64,000 nucleotides of DNA. Origin: Massilia rhizosphaerae (lineage in GTDB: Bacteria > Pseudomonadota > Gammaproteobacteria > Burkholderiales > Burkholderiaceae_D). The translations under genes were made by a program, and so were the position numbers. Under the pieces are notes generated by a model. The model was not told the DNA's origin. It did not search any database and saw only the letters and a program-made list of their open reading frames with translations. The stretch lies in NCBI RefSeq assembly GCF_016093545.1, contig NZ_JADKYX010000006.1, forward strand, positions 221,817-285,816, in the 5' to 3' direction. Below, piece by piece: positions 52,696 through 61,158 of the stretch (positions are counted from its first letter, which is position 1; each line of letters opens with the position of its first letter).

Positions 52696-53126
52696 CGCGC
52701 CACCAGCGTCGAGAAGCTGTAGCCCGACTCCGGGGACGAGACCGTCACGTACAGCAGCACGTCCTCGAGCTGCTGCGCGGTTTCGACGTCGGGATACGGC
52801 AGGAATACGGGCGCCTGGCCGTACCGGGCCCGGTACTTGGCGATGTAGACGTCGCGTTCGATGCAGCTGCCGTCGGCCGGCTGCGAATAACTGGTGGTCT
52901 GCTGCATGTCGCGTGCGGCCTGCCACAGGTTGATGTACGGCTCGGCGAGCACGGTTTCCATGGTCGCCTGCAGACAGCGCATGTCGCGCATCTTCGCCTT
53001 GGCCACGTCGGGCGCCGCCAGCGCATTCCTGACCGCGTTCGCCATGGGCATGACGCACAGCGCCAGCAGCAGCGCCGCCGCCATCACCTCCAGATAGGCG
53101 AAACCCTGCTCGTCATGGACCGGCAT
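52692..53126 (-). CDS. Minor type IV prepilin (MshD/GspI-like)
   Basis: A 144-residue prepilin. The motif is DEQGFAYLEVMAAALLLALC, a variant in which Tyr-Leu-Glu replaces Leu-Ile-Glu but the key Glu at +5 is kept. The mature part is helical (RDMRCLQATMETVLAEPYIN), then a Tyr-rich section (YIAKYRARYGQAPVFLPYPD). The start at 53126 is chosen as the longer frame upstream belongs to the GspH-like gene in another frame. Cysteines in the middle could form a disulphide. Part of the minor-pilin set. Confidence 0.82.
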   Translation of the reverse strand: MPVHDEQGFAYLEVMAAALLLALCVMPMANAVRNALAAPDVAKAKMRDMRCLQATMETVLAEPYINLWQAARDMQQTTSYSQPADGSCIERDVYIAKYRARYGQAPVFLPYPDVETAQQLEDVLLYVTVSSPESGYSFSTLVAR

Positions 53127-53128
53127 GT

Positions 53129-53665
53129 TCAAAACGTCACCTTTCCCATCGCGGCGTCGATCGTCACCCGGCGCACCGTCCGGCCATGGCGCAACGTGAC
53201 CAGGCCGTCGTTCTTGAGCGTGACGGCGTTGCCGCCGCTGTCCAGCCCGGCAGCCGGCAACCCGTCGGGGCCGTACGCCAAGGTACGCGTCGTCGTGCTG
53301 TTGCTGTACTGGAATACGGCGCTCACGATCGCCACGTCCAGCGCGCCGGCGCCGAAGGCGATCCGGTATGCGCCCTTGTCGACCGGATGCATGACCGTCA
53401 CGCTCGTATCTTCCGCGTAATAGGCGTCGAGCCGGTACACACGCACCACCTGGCTCGCCGGATCGAAGTCGACCGCATACCACGCGCCGCCGCGCAGGGC
53501 CGCCGCCTGCGCGAAGCGGCATGCCTCCCGGATTTCGCTGGACGCGGCGTCCAGGCGCGGGCCATCCAGCGCGTCGGCCGGCGGCACGCCGATCGAGACC
53601 ACCAGCGCGACGAGCGCCAGCACCACCACCATCTCGATGAGCGTGACCCCGGCGCGGCGCGCCAT
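53129..53665 (-). CDS. Minor type IV prepilin (MshC/GspH-like)
   Basis: A 178-residue prepilin. The motif is RRAGVTLIEMVVVLALVALV, with cleavage after the Gly. The mature part follows the GspH layout: EIREACRFAQAAALRGGAWY, then AVDFDPASQVVRVYRLDAYY and LVTLRHGRTVRRVTIDAAMG. Its stop lies two bases before the next start. The gene follows the major pilin by 11 bases. It would act at the pilus tip. Confidence 0.85.
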   Translation of the reverse strand: MARRAGVTLIEMVVVLALVALVVSIGVPPADALDGPRLDAASSEIREACRFAQAAALRGGAWYAVDFDPASQVVRVYRLDAYYAEDTSVTVMHPVDKGAYRIAFGAGALDVAIVSAVFQYSNSTTTRTLAYGPDGLPAAGLDSGGNAVTLKNDGLVTLRHGRTVRRVTIDAAMGKVTF

Positions 53666-53676
53666 CCGGCACCGCG

Positions 53677-54255
53677 TCAATGGGTCCAATAGCCGTTGCC
53701 GCGGCGGTCGTTCGCGTTGCTGTTCATGTCGATGCGTCCGGTGACGTAGTTGTAGCGCCAGCCGCCCGTGGCCGCGGCAGGCGCCGTGGCGGTGCCGGTC
53801 GTGCTGACGATGGCGACCACGTTCGTCGGCGGATTGCTGATCGGCTCGATCGGCAGCTGTTCGCGCAGGTAGGGGCCGTACAGGAAGCCGGCACCGGCCG
53901 CGCTGCACGTGTGGCCGGTCACGTCCGAATACATGGTCAGCTGTTCCTTCAGCGCATCGCCGGTATTGATCGCGGCGGTACCCAGCGTGCCGCTGGCGGC
54001 CGTGCATGCCGCCGAATCGCCGCCGGTGGAGGCGGTCGCGGCCGGGAACGTGTTGTTGTGCTGCACGCGGTACATCTCGATCGCGGAGCGCAGGTTGTTC
54101 AGGTTGGCGTCGAGGGTCGATTCCTGCGCGTCGGCGGTGGTATTTGAAAATTGCGGTATGGCGATCGCCGCCAGGATGGCGATGATGATGACCACGATCA
54201 GCAATTCGATCAGGGTGAAGCCTCGGGAACGCGGAGTACGGAATGGAATGTTCAT
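53677..54255 (-). CDS. Major type IV pilin (MshA/GspG-like)
   Basis: A 192-residue prepilin. The canonical motif is RGFTLIELLIVVIIIAILAA followed by IAIPQFSNTTADAQESTLDA. The globular part contains a cysteine pair (SAACTAASG and GHTCSAAG) and a C-terminal section ending DRRGNGYWTH. It is the only gene with a perfect GFTLIE motif and a long mature domain, so it is the likely major subunit. AAGGA lies nine bases before the start, and a 115-base gap upstream could hold its own promoter. Confidence 0.88.
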   Translation of the reverse strand: MNIPFRTPRSRGFTLIELLIVVIIIAILAAIAIPQFSNTTADAQESTLDANLNNLRSAIEMYRVQHNNTFPAATASTGGDSAACTAASGTLGTAAINTGDALKEQLTMYSDVTGHTCSAAGAGFLYGPYLREQLPIEPISNPPTNVVAIVSTTGTATAPAAATGGWRYNYVTGRIDMNSNANDRRGNGYWTH

Positions 54256-54370
54256 CTCAGCCTTCTTTCATGGTTACGCTGCAGTTGAAGACGGGCATTT
54301 TCTTGAACAGCGGAAATACAGTACCACCGAGAAAAATTCCTTTTTTGCTATAGCGCATGCCTGTGCCGAA

Positions 54371-55501
54371 TCAATGAACGGCGCGGGACATCTTGAAGAT
54401 CGGCAATATTATTGAGGTGACAATCGTTCCCACCAGGACGCCCATGATCATGAGCATGGCGGGCTCGGCCATCTTGGCCAATTGGTTGAGCTGGCGGGTC
54501 AGGTCGCGTTCGTAGAAATCGGCCACGCGCCGCATCACCGGGCCGACCTCGCCGGTCTCCTCGCCCGTGTCGATCATCTGCTTGACGCTGGCCGGGATCA
54601 GCGGGCTGGCGCGAAACACGGCGGCAATGCCGTTGCCTTCCGTGACGCCCACCTCGACTTCGCCCAGGAACTGCCGGAACTCGGCGTTGGGAATCACGTT
54701 GCGGCAGGCGCCGAGCGTGGCCAGGATGGTCACGCCGCGCTCGAGCGACACGCCCATCACGCGCAGCAGGCGGGTCAGGTAGATCTTGACGAAGATATGG
54801 CGCACGAACGGCAGGCGCAGCTTGAGCCGGTCGAGCCGGTGCCGCGTCGCCGGGCGCATCAAGGTGGCCGCGGCGCCCGCCGCCGCCAGGGCGACGCCGC
54901 CCGCCAGCAGGGCCCAGTGATGGATCAGCAGGTCGCTGACCGCCATCAGGATCTTGGTGGTGAGCGGCAGCTGGTCGTAGATGCCCTTGAACATCACCGA
55001 GAACCTGGGAAAGACCGCCGTGAGGATGAAGATCACGACCAGGGTCGAAAACACGGCCAGGAAGCCCGGATAGGCCAGCGCGCCGATCATGGTGTTGCGC
55101 AGGCGTTGCTGTTGCTCGTCCATCTCGACCAGCTGCTGCAGCACCTGCGACAGGAAGCCGCCCTGCTCGCTGGCGCCGACCAGGTTGGTGTACGTGGGCG
55201 GGAACAGCGCGGGATGCTTGAGCAGCGCCTCGGAAAAGCGTTGCCCTGCCACGATGTCGTGCGCCAGCTCGTCGAGGATGGCGCGCAGTTGCGGCCGCTC
55301 GGCCTGGTCGCGCAGCACGCACAGTGCGCGGTGCAGCGACACGCCGGTATCGAGCAGCAATGCCAGGCGCTCGGTGAGCAGCATGCGCTCCGGCGTGCCG
55401 GGTCGCCATTGGAGCCAGGGCGGCAGGACCAGCGCGGCTTGCGCGGCGCCCGTGTTCGCGGGCCGGTCGTCCAGTTCGAAATCGTCCCATTCCAGCGCCA
55501 C
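54371..55501 (-). CDS. mshG: Pilus inner-membrane platform protein (MshG/GspF-like)
   Basis: A 376-residue polytopic protein of the GspF/PilC family. Two related cytoplasmic domains contain LTERLALLLDTGVSLHRALC with LKHPALFPPTYTNLVGASEQ (first) and IYLTRLLRVMGVSLERGVTI with SPLIPASVKQMIDTGEETGE (second). Membrane helices are at about residues 150-172, 200-222 and 345-368. It interacts with the assembly ATPase encoded ten bases upstream. The C-terminus ends IILPIFKMSRAVH. Confidence 0.92.
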   Translation of the reverse strand: MALEWDDFELDDRPANTGAAQAALVLPPWLQWRPGTPERMLLTERLALLLDTGVSLHRALCVLRDQAERPQLRAILDELAHDIVAGQRFSEALLKHPALFPPTYTNLVGASEQGGFLSQVLQQLVEMDEQQQRLRNTMIGALAYPGFLAVFSTLVVIFILTAVFPRFSVMFKGIYDQLPLTTKILMAVSDLLIHHWALLAGGVALAAAGAAATLMRPATRHRLDRLKLRLPFVRHIFVKIYLTRLLRVMGVSLERGVTILATLGACRNVIPNAEFRQFLGEVEVGVTEGNGIAAVFRASPLIPASVKQMIDTGEETGEVGPVMRRVADFYERDLTRQLNQLAKMAEPAMLMIMGVLVGTIVTSIILPIFKMSRAVH

Positions 55502-55510
55502 GGTCCGCTC

Positions 55511-57559
55511 CTAGGTTGCCGTTACCACGCGCGCGATTTCCTCGGGCGTCGTTTCGCCCGCGAACGCGTGCGCCATGCCGTCCGCGTACAGGTCGACGTG
55601 GCCGCGCGCGTCCAGGTGGCGCGTCATCGCGTCCTTGCCGGCGTTGGCGGCCACCATGCGTTGCAGGTCGGGATCGATCTCCAGCAGTTCGTAGATCCCG
55701 AGCCGTCCCCTGTACCCCGAGTCGTAGCAGGCCGGGCAGCCGCGCCCGCGCGCCAGGCGCAGCGTCCCCTCGCCCTTCCAGCCCCAGGACGCGGCGGCGC
55801 CCGGCGGCGCCATGTAGCTGGTGCGGCACTGGCCGCAGATGCGGCGCACGAGGCGCTGCGCCATCACGCCGATCAGGGCCGACGACAGCAGGTACGGCTC
55901 GACGCCCATCTCGACCAGGCGCGCGACCGCGCCCAGCGTATCGTTCGTGTGCAGCGTGGTCAGCACCAGGTGGCCGGTGAGCGCGGCCTGTACCGCGATC
56001 TCCGCGGTCTGGCGGTCGCGCACCTCGCCCACCATGATCACGTCCGGGTCCTGGCGCAGCACGTGGCGCAGGATGCGCGAGAACGACAGGCCGATCACGT
56101 CGTTGACCTGGTTCTGGTTGATGATCTCGAGCTGGTATTCGACCGGATCCTCGATGGTGACGATGTTCTTCTCGATGCTCTTGAGGTGGCTGATCGCCGA
56201 GTACAGGCTCGTGGTCTTGCCGCTGCCGGTGGGCCCGGTCACCAGGATCAGCCCGTGGCTGCGCGCCAGCAGCCGCTTGAAGCCCGCCAGCGCGCCCGAG
56301 CTCATGCCGAGGCGGTCGACGTCCAGGATCGAGCGGTCCTTGTCGAGCACGCGCAGCACCACCTTTTCGCCGTAGATGCCGGGCAGCGAGGAAAACCGCA
56401 GGTCGATGGTGCGTCCGCGCGTGACCACCTGGATGCGGCCGTCCTGCGGCAGGCGGCGCTCGGCGATGTCGAGGTTGGCCATCACCTTCAGGCGCGACAC
56501 GATCGCCGGGTGCAGTTCGGCGCGCGGCGACATCACTTCGTACAGGATGCCGTCCACCCGCAGCCGCACGCGCGACTTGTTGCGGCCGATTTCGATGTGC
56601 ACGTCGCTCGCGTGGTCGTGCACGGCGCGCTGGATGATCGCGTTGACCAGGTTGATCACCGGGCTGGCGCTGGCCATCTCGTCGATCCGCGTGTAGTCCT
56701 GCGGCAGCGCGCTTTCGACCAGTTCCAGGTCGTCGGCCTCGCTGTGCACGAAGTCGGGGATCTCGCCGCCGTACGCTTCCTCGCGCGCGCGTTCGAGCTC
56801 GCCCGGCGGCGCCAGCGCCACCCGCACGCGCAAGGCCGTCGCCGAGCGGATCTCGTCGACGTTGTGCAGCGCCTGCGGCTCGTTGGTGGCGATCGTCAGC
56901 GTGCCGTCGACGACGAACAGCGGCAGCACGTTCAGGCGCCGCGCGACGCCGGCGTCGAGCAGCGCGACCGCCGCCGGATCCCACAGCCCGGCGCGCGGAT
57001 TGACGAACGGGACGCCGAGCTGCTCGGCCAGCGCCTGGCACAGCGCGGCCTCGGACAGCCAGCGCTTTTCGATCATGATCACGCCCATCCGCTTGCCGGT
57101 CTGCTGCTGCAGCTTGGCCGCCTCCTCGACCTGGGCGGGCGTCAGGGCGCCGCGCGCGACGAGGATGTCGCCCAGCTTGTTGCGGACCGGATCGCGCGCG
57201 GCGCCCGGCGGCAGCGACGGCGCCTGCGGCCGCGCATGGGGTTGCGTGTCGTACAGCGCCACGCGGTCGACGACGCCGGTCACGGCCAGCACGTCCAGCA
57301 GCAGCGGACTCGGATAGGCCAGGCGCAGCCAGCCGCCGAGCGCCGCCAGGCGCGCGCCCGCATGCACGAACAGGTCGAGCGCGTGGCCGGACAGGACCTG
57401 CACCTTGCCCAGGTCCAGCACGATCGCCACCTGGTGCTGGGCCACGCTGTCGTCGATGGCCTCGGCCAGCGCGGCGACGCTCTCGCGCGTCACCAGCGCG
57501 CCGGACGGCGCCAGGTACACGAGGGCACCGATCCGCGTGCGCGTGACGGCCGTTTCCAT
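55511..57559 (-). CDS. mshE: Pilus assembly ATPase with N-terminal STAS-like and MshEN-like domains
   Basis: A 682-residue GspE-family ATPase. Residues about 8-105 form a STAS-like domain: YLAPSGALVTRESVAALAEA, then VAIVLDLGKVQVLSGHALDL and VTGVVDRVALYDT. Residues about 127-265 match the N-terminal domain of MshE; RMGVIMIEKRWLSEAALCQA then LAEQ fits the cyclic di-GMP-binding motif, with a weaker copy at KLGDILVARGALTPAQ. The ATPase core has Walker A GPTGSGKT (442-449), Walker B DPDVIMVGEVRD, the His box TGHLVLTTLHTND and zinc cysteines 575/578 and 608/611. The STAS domain is not a normal part of this family. Its start directly abuts the kinase stop. Confidence 0.93.
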   Translation of the reverse strand: METAVTRTRIGALVYLAPSGALVTRESVAALAEAIDDSVAQHQVAIVLDLGKVQVLSGHALDLFVHAGARLAALGGWLRLAYPSPLLLDVLAVTGVVDRVALYDTQPHARPQAPSLPPGAARDPVRNKLGDILVARGALTPAQVEEAAKLQQQTGKRMGVIMIEKRWLSEAALCQALAEQLGVPFVNPRAGLWDPAAVALLDAGVARRLNVLPLFVVDGTLTIATNEPQALHNVDEIRSATALRVRVALAPPGELERAREEAYGGEIPDFVHSEADDLELVESALPQDYTRIDEMASASPVINLVNAIIQRAVHDHASDVHIEIGRNKSRVRLRVDGILYEVMSPRAELHPAIVSRLKVMANLDIAERRLPQDGRIQVVTRGRTIDLRFSSLPGIYGEKVVLRVLDKDRSILDVDRLGMSSGALAGFKRLLARSHGLILVTGPTGSGKTTSLYSAISHLKSIEKNIVTIEDPVEYQLEIINQNQVNDVIGLSFSRILRHVLRQDPDVIMVGEVRDRQTAEIAVQAALTGHLVLTTLHTNDTLGAVARLVEMGVEPYLLSSALIGVMAQRLVRRICGQCRTSYMAPPGAAASWGWKGEGTLRLARGRGCPACYDSGYRGRLGIYELLEIDPDLQRMVAANAGKDAMTRHLDARGHVDLYADGMAHAFAGETTPEEIARVVTAT

Positions 57560-59044
57560 CTAGCCCTCCCCCGGCTCGGCCCGGGCGCGTTGCAGGTGGA
57601 TCGAAAAGGTGCTGCCGTGTCCCGGTTCGCTGTCGAGTTCGAGCCGGCCCTGGTGCAGCTCGACGATCTGCTTGGCCAGGTAGAGGCCCAGGCCGTGGCC
57701 GCCGCGCCCGGCCGCCCCGGCGTCGCGCACGCGGTAGAACTTTTCCATCACGCGCGCCTGGTCCTCGGGCGCGATGCCGATGCCGCCGTCGCGCACCGAA
57801 ATCACGAGCTCATGGTCGCCCTGTTCCGCCGCCAGCGTGACGCTGCCGCCGTCGTTGCTGTACTTGACCGCGTTGTCCAGCAGGTTGTTCAGCGCGATGC
57901 GCAGCAGGTCCAGGTCGGCCGCGACCGCGTCCAGCGCATGCGGCAGTTGCAGATGCAGCCGCACCTGGCGGCCGTGCGCGCGCGGCTGCGCCAGCTGGAC
58001 GCAGTCGCGCAGCAGCCCGTCGAGCTTGACGCGCTGGCGCTCCGGCCGCATCGCGCCGGTCTCGAGCCGGCTCACGTTCAGGAGGTTGTTCACGAGCGTG
58101 GCCATGCGCTCGGCCTCGTCCTGGATCGTGTCGATGGCCCGCGCGCGCGGCGCCACGTCGCAGCCGGGATCGGCCAGCTGTTCGACGGCCGTGCCGATCA
58201 CCTGCAGCGGCGACGCGAGTTCGTGCGACACATGGGCCACGAAATCGTTGCTGGCCTGGCGCGCGACCTGCTCGCGGGTGGCGTCACGCAGCACGACCAG
58301 GGTGCCGAACACCAGGTCGCTGCCGTCGCCCGTGAGCGGCTGGACGGTGGCGCACAGGTGCTTGTCCGGCACCCGCGCGGGCGTGAATTCGATGGTGGAG
58401 CGGCGCAGCGCATCGGAACTGCCGTTGCGCACCGCGGCCAGCAGGGCGCGCAGCGGCGCGTCCTCGCACCACGCCTGCGGCGGCAGCGCGAAGACCCGCT
58501 CCATCTGCACCCCGAGCATCGGTTCGATCTTGCCGCTGGCGAAGATGACGTCGCCGGCCGGATCCAGCACGAGCACGCCGTCGGGCAGGCACTGGAGCAC
58601 CGCCTGCATCTTGTCGCGCGCATATTCCATCAACCGGGCGTCGGCCTCGCCCGCCATGCGCGCCCGTTCCAGCTCGCGGATGTGCGCGGCCGCATGCTCG
58701 ACCGCCTGGGCCAGGCCGCGCGCGAGCAGCCGCGGGCTCGCCGCGCCCGCGCCTGCGCCCGCCGGCTGCGCCGGCCTGCCGTCGCCGGCCAGTGCCTGCA
58801 ATGGCGCCACCAAGGCCGCCAGCGGGGCCAGCTCGCGCAACAGCAGCAACCAGGCCAGCAACGCCGGCGCGGCCACGGCCAGCGCGACGTGCAGCACGTC
58901 CTCGAGGACCACGCGCTGGCCCCGGCCGTGCCATGCGGCGAGCACCGCGAGCACGCTGGCGCAACACGCCGAGGCCACGACAACAGCCGGGCGCTGGGCC
59001 TTGATCCGGGCAAGGATGGTCGAAACGGCAAAGGCGCGGCTCAT
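57560..59044 (-). CDS. PAS-domain membrane histidine kinase, first gene of the pilus operon
   Basis: A 494-residue kinase. Two membrane helices at about residues 19-37 and 50-70 are followed by a PAS domain (about 141-255, LPDGVLVLDPAGDVIFASGK). The dimerisation helix carries His274 in HVSHELASPLQVIGTAVEQL. The ATPase domain has NNLLDNAVKYS, RDGGIGIAPED and GGHGLGLYLAKQI. The start at 59044 has a strong GGAGG; the frame further upstream is not protein-like. Its stop abuts the start of the STAS-ATPase gene with no gap. No response regulator is in the operon, so its partner is unknown. Confidence 0.92.
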   Translation of the reverse strand: MSRAFAVSTILARIKAQRPAVVVASACCASVLAVLAAWHGRGQRVVLEDVLHVALAVAAPALLAWLLLLRELAPLAALVAPLQALAGDGRPAQPAGAGAGAASPRLLARGLAQAVEHAAAHIRELERARMAGEADARLMEYARDKMQAVLQCLPDGVLVLDPAGDVIFASGKIEPMLGVQMERVFALPPQAWCEDAPLRALLAAVRNGSSDALRRSTIEFTPARVPDKHLCATVQPLTGDGSDLVFGTLVVLRDATREQVARQASNDFVAHVSHELASPLQVIGTAVEQLADPGCDVAPRARAIDTIQDEAERMATLVNNLLNVSRLETGAMRPERQRVKLDGLLRDCVQLAQPRAHGRQVRLHLQLPHALDAVAADLDLLRIALNNLLDNAVKYSNDGGSVTLAAEQGDHELVISVRDGGIGIAPEDQARVMEKFYRVRDAGAAGRGGHGLGLYLAKQIVELHQGRLELDSEPGHGSTFSIHLQRARAEPGEG

Positions 59045-59099
59045 TTTTCCTCCAGGAAAATAACCTACTGTCGCGCGGTGCCGCTTGTGTTGTGCTGGA

Positions 59100-59720
59100 T
59101 CAGCTGCCTTTCGCCAAGTAGGGATCGTGCGCGGCCAGTTGTTGTACGAAACCGTCAAATGCGGCCAGCAGCGGCTCGTAGCGGCCCGGATCGCCCTCGA
59201 TCCGGGCCAGCGCGAGCGCCGCCGCTTCCAGCGTGGACAACTGGTGCGCCGCATGCGCCTTGCGGATCCGGTACGCCGACGGCGCCACGTCGTGCAGCGC
59301 CAGGCGCGGCAAGGATTGCAACAGGGGGTTCAGGTGAAGCATCTTGCGGCTCTTGCGCCAGGTGGCGTCGAGCACGACCAGCGTCACGTCTTCGGGACGC
59401 GGCGGCGGCAGCGGCGCCGGTGCGGCCGGGGACGGCGGCGTGTCCGGATACAGCAGCAGGGGCGTGCGGCCGTCCGCGCCCAGCAGCGCCGCCAGTTGTC
59501 CGGGCGCGAACGCCTCGCCCACTTCGAGCCGGCTGCCGGCCAGGCACAGGTGCAGCAGGCGCGCGCTGTTCTTGGCGTTGCGCACTTCGAGCGGATGTTG
59601 CAGGATCAGCAGGCCGGCGCGGCTGGACAGCGGCCGCACCCAATGGCAGATGCAGGCGCTCTGCGCGCGCAGGCAGGCGGCGCAGGTGGCGCGCTTTGTC
59701 GGAGAAGATGGATCGGTCAT
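59100..59720 (-). CDS. DTW-domain protein (tRNA acp3U-type aminocarboxypropyltransferase family)
   Basis: A 206-residue protein. The N-terminal zinc cysteines are visible in ATCAACLRAQSACICHWV. The core has LILQHPLEVRNAKNSARLLH, then VVLDATWRKSRKMLHLNPLL, which is the DxTW motif as DATW, and ALHDVAPSAYRIRKAHAAHQ. Family members add the aminocarboxypropyl group to uridine in tRNA using SAM (TapT type). The length is typical. It is upstream of the kinase with a 55-base gap and may be independent of the pilus operon. Confidence 0.87.
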   Translation of the reverse strand: MTDPSSPTKRATCAACLRAQSACICHWVRPLSSRAGLLILQHPLEVRNAKNSARLLHLCLAGSRLEVGEAFAPGQLAALLGADGRTPLLLYPDTPPSPAAPAPLPPPRPEDVTLVVLDATWRKSRKMLHLNPLLQSLPRLALHDVAPSAYRIRKAHAAHQLSTLEAAALALARIEGDPGRYEPLLAAFDGFVQQLAAHDPYLAKGS

Positions 59721-59749
59721 GGGCGGCGATTGTAGCGCCACCCGGACAC

Positions 59750-60364
59750 TCACTGGCTGCCCATGCGCTGCCCCGCCTGCGGCGCATCGGCCGCCGTGAC
59801 GGGCGCATCCGGCCGCAACGTCTTCAGGGCGCGACTCCACGCCACCACCTGGTCGAGCATGGCGTCGACGGCCTGCTCGTGGTGCGCGGCCGGGTTGAAC
59901 GTCGTGAAATCGTCGAAGTCCGTGCGCAGCGACAGCATCACCTGCGCGCGCACGTCGGCGACCATCAGCTCGCCCATCACGAGGCGCAGGCTCTCGATGG
60001 CGCGCGCGCCGCCCGCGCTGCCGTAGCCGACGAAGCCCGCGGCCTTGTTGTTCCACTCCCGGTACAGGAAATCGATCGCGTTCTTCAGCGCGCCGGACGT
60101 GCCGTGGTTGTACTCGGGCGTGACGAAGACGTAGCCGTCGAAACCGGCGATCGCGGCGGCCCACGCCTTCGTGTGCGGGTGCGCGTACATGCCGAATGAC
60201 GGCGGCACCGGCTCGTCCAGCAGTGGCAGGTCGAAATCCTGGATGTCGACCAGCTCGAACACGGCGTCGGCACGCATGCCGGCGATGTCCAGCACCCAGC
60301 GCGCCACGTCCGGCGCCTTGCGGCCGGGCCGGGTGCTGCCGACGATGATCCCGATCTTGATCAT
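59750..60364 (-). CDS. NADPH-dependent FMN reductase family protein
   Basis: A 204-residue flavodoxin-fold oxidoreductase. The FMN-phosphate loop is IGIIVGSTRPGRKAPDVAR (about residues 4-22). The second conserved part is YVFVTPEYNHGTSGALKNAI, typical of the FMN_red family (ChrR/YieF-like), followed by NNKAAGFVGYGSAGGARAIE. Such enzymes reduce quinones, azo dyes or chromate; the substrate here is unknown. It overlaps the MarR-family gene upstream by four bases (ATGA), so it is likely that regulator's target. Confidence 0.9.
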   Translation of the reverse strand: MIKIGIIVGSTRPGRKAPDVARWVLDIAGMRADAVFELVDIQDFDLPLLDEPVPPSFGMYAHPHTKAWAAAIAGFDGYVFVTPEYNHGTSGALKNAIDFLYREWNNKAAGFVGYGSAGGARAIESLRLVMGELMVADVRAQVMLSLRTDFDDFTTFNPAAHHEQAVDAMLDQVVAWSRALKTLRPDAPVTAADAPQAGQRMGSQ

Positions 60365-60831
60365 GGTGTTCCTCCTCCATCTCGAGTGATGCGAGCGATT
60401 CGATCCGTGCCCTCCAGCAGCCGTTGCAATTCCTCCAGCACGGCGGCGGCCGCCGCCGCCGCGTCGCCGTCGAGCCGCGCGACCGTCGCCTGCCGCAGCG
60501 CGGCCGCTTCCGCCCGCACCTGCCCCGCGACGGCGGTGCCGTGCGGCGTCGGGACGATGCGCTTGACGCGGCGGTCGCCCGGTTCCGAGTCGCGCCGCAC
60601 GAGACCGCCCGCGACGAGGCGGTCGAGCGTCGTCACGAGCGTGGCGCCGTCCACCCCGAGCCGCAGCGCCAGTTCCCGCTGCGACGGCGGCTCCGGGCTG
60701 TCCGCGACGGCCGCCAGCGCGTTCCAGCCGGCCGTCGTCAGCCCATGCGCCTTGAGGTGGCGTTCCAGCGCGAGACGCCAGGCACGGGCGCCGCCTTGCA
60801 AGGCTTGCAGGAAACGGTCGTCGGTAAGCAT
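60361..60831 (-). CDS. MarR-family transcriptional regulator
   Basis: A 156-residue winged-helix regulator. The recognition part is SQRELALRLGVDGATLVTTL followed by DRLVAGGLVRRDSEPGDRRV and KRIVPTPHGTAVAGQVR. The N-terminal helix contains ALERHLKAHGLTTAGWNALA. No cysteine is present, so it is not an OhrR-type sensor. It is the first gene of a pair with the FMN reductase and probably represses it. The start at 60831 is used; the frame extends to 60855 with no better site. Confidence 0.88.
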   Translation of the reverse strand: MLTDDRFLQALQGGARAWRLALERHLKAHGLTTAGWNALAAVADSPEPPSQRELALRLGVDGATLVTTLDRLVAGGLVRRDSEPGDRRVKRIVPTPHGTAVAGQVRAEAAALRQATVARLDGDAAAAAAAVLEELQRLLEGTDRIARITRDGGGTP

Positions 60832-61158
60832 GTCAAGGAAACATGGGCGGCCCAATCGTTGGCCAGGCCGATTATCTGCCTGTTATGGCAAATGTGGCCA
60901 CACACGAAGATTTAGTTCGAGAATTGGTTATTCGGACATTGCTCTGAGAAATCACCGTGCTTAGAATCAATTCATTCCACGAGGCAATCAGTTGGAACCT
61001 CGAAAAACCGTCGCGAGCGGCCGCAGTTGCGATTGAGAAGCGCAGCTGTACGAGCAGTACAGCGAGCATCGCAAAGCGCAAATGCAACGCGCAGCAGGTT
61101 TTTAGAGCTTCCGGCTCTCGGGGAAAACGTGCAAACCCGGTGTCTTCCAGAGTGTTCT
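60832..61158. other. Intergenic region with a nested hairpin in the hydrolase leader
   Basis: About 330 bases before the hydrolase start. TTGCGAT (61027-61033) pairs with ATCGCAA (61068-61074) and, inside, GCTGTAC (61045-61051) pairs with GTACAGC (61057-61063). The structure sits about 85 bases before the start codon. No T-run follows, so it is not a simple terminator. No gene was found here. Confidence 0.5.

Noticed and set aside
54482..60199. Very long plus-strand open frame (1905 codons) across the pilus operon
   Set aside because: It is the mirror of GC-rich minus-strand genes with clear domains. Its translation is Arg/Gly/His/Asp-rich without any motif, and it has no ribosome site.
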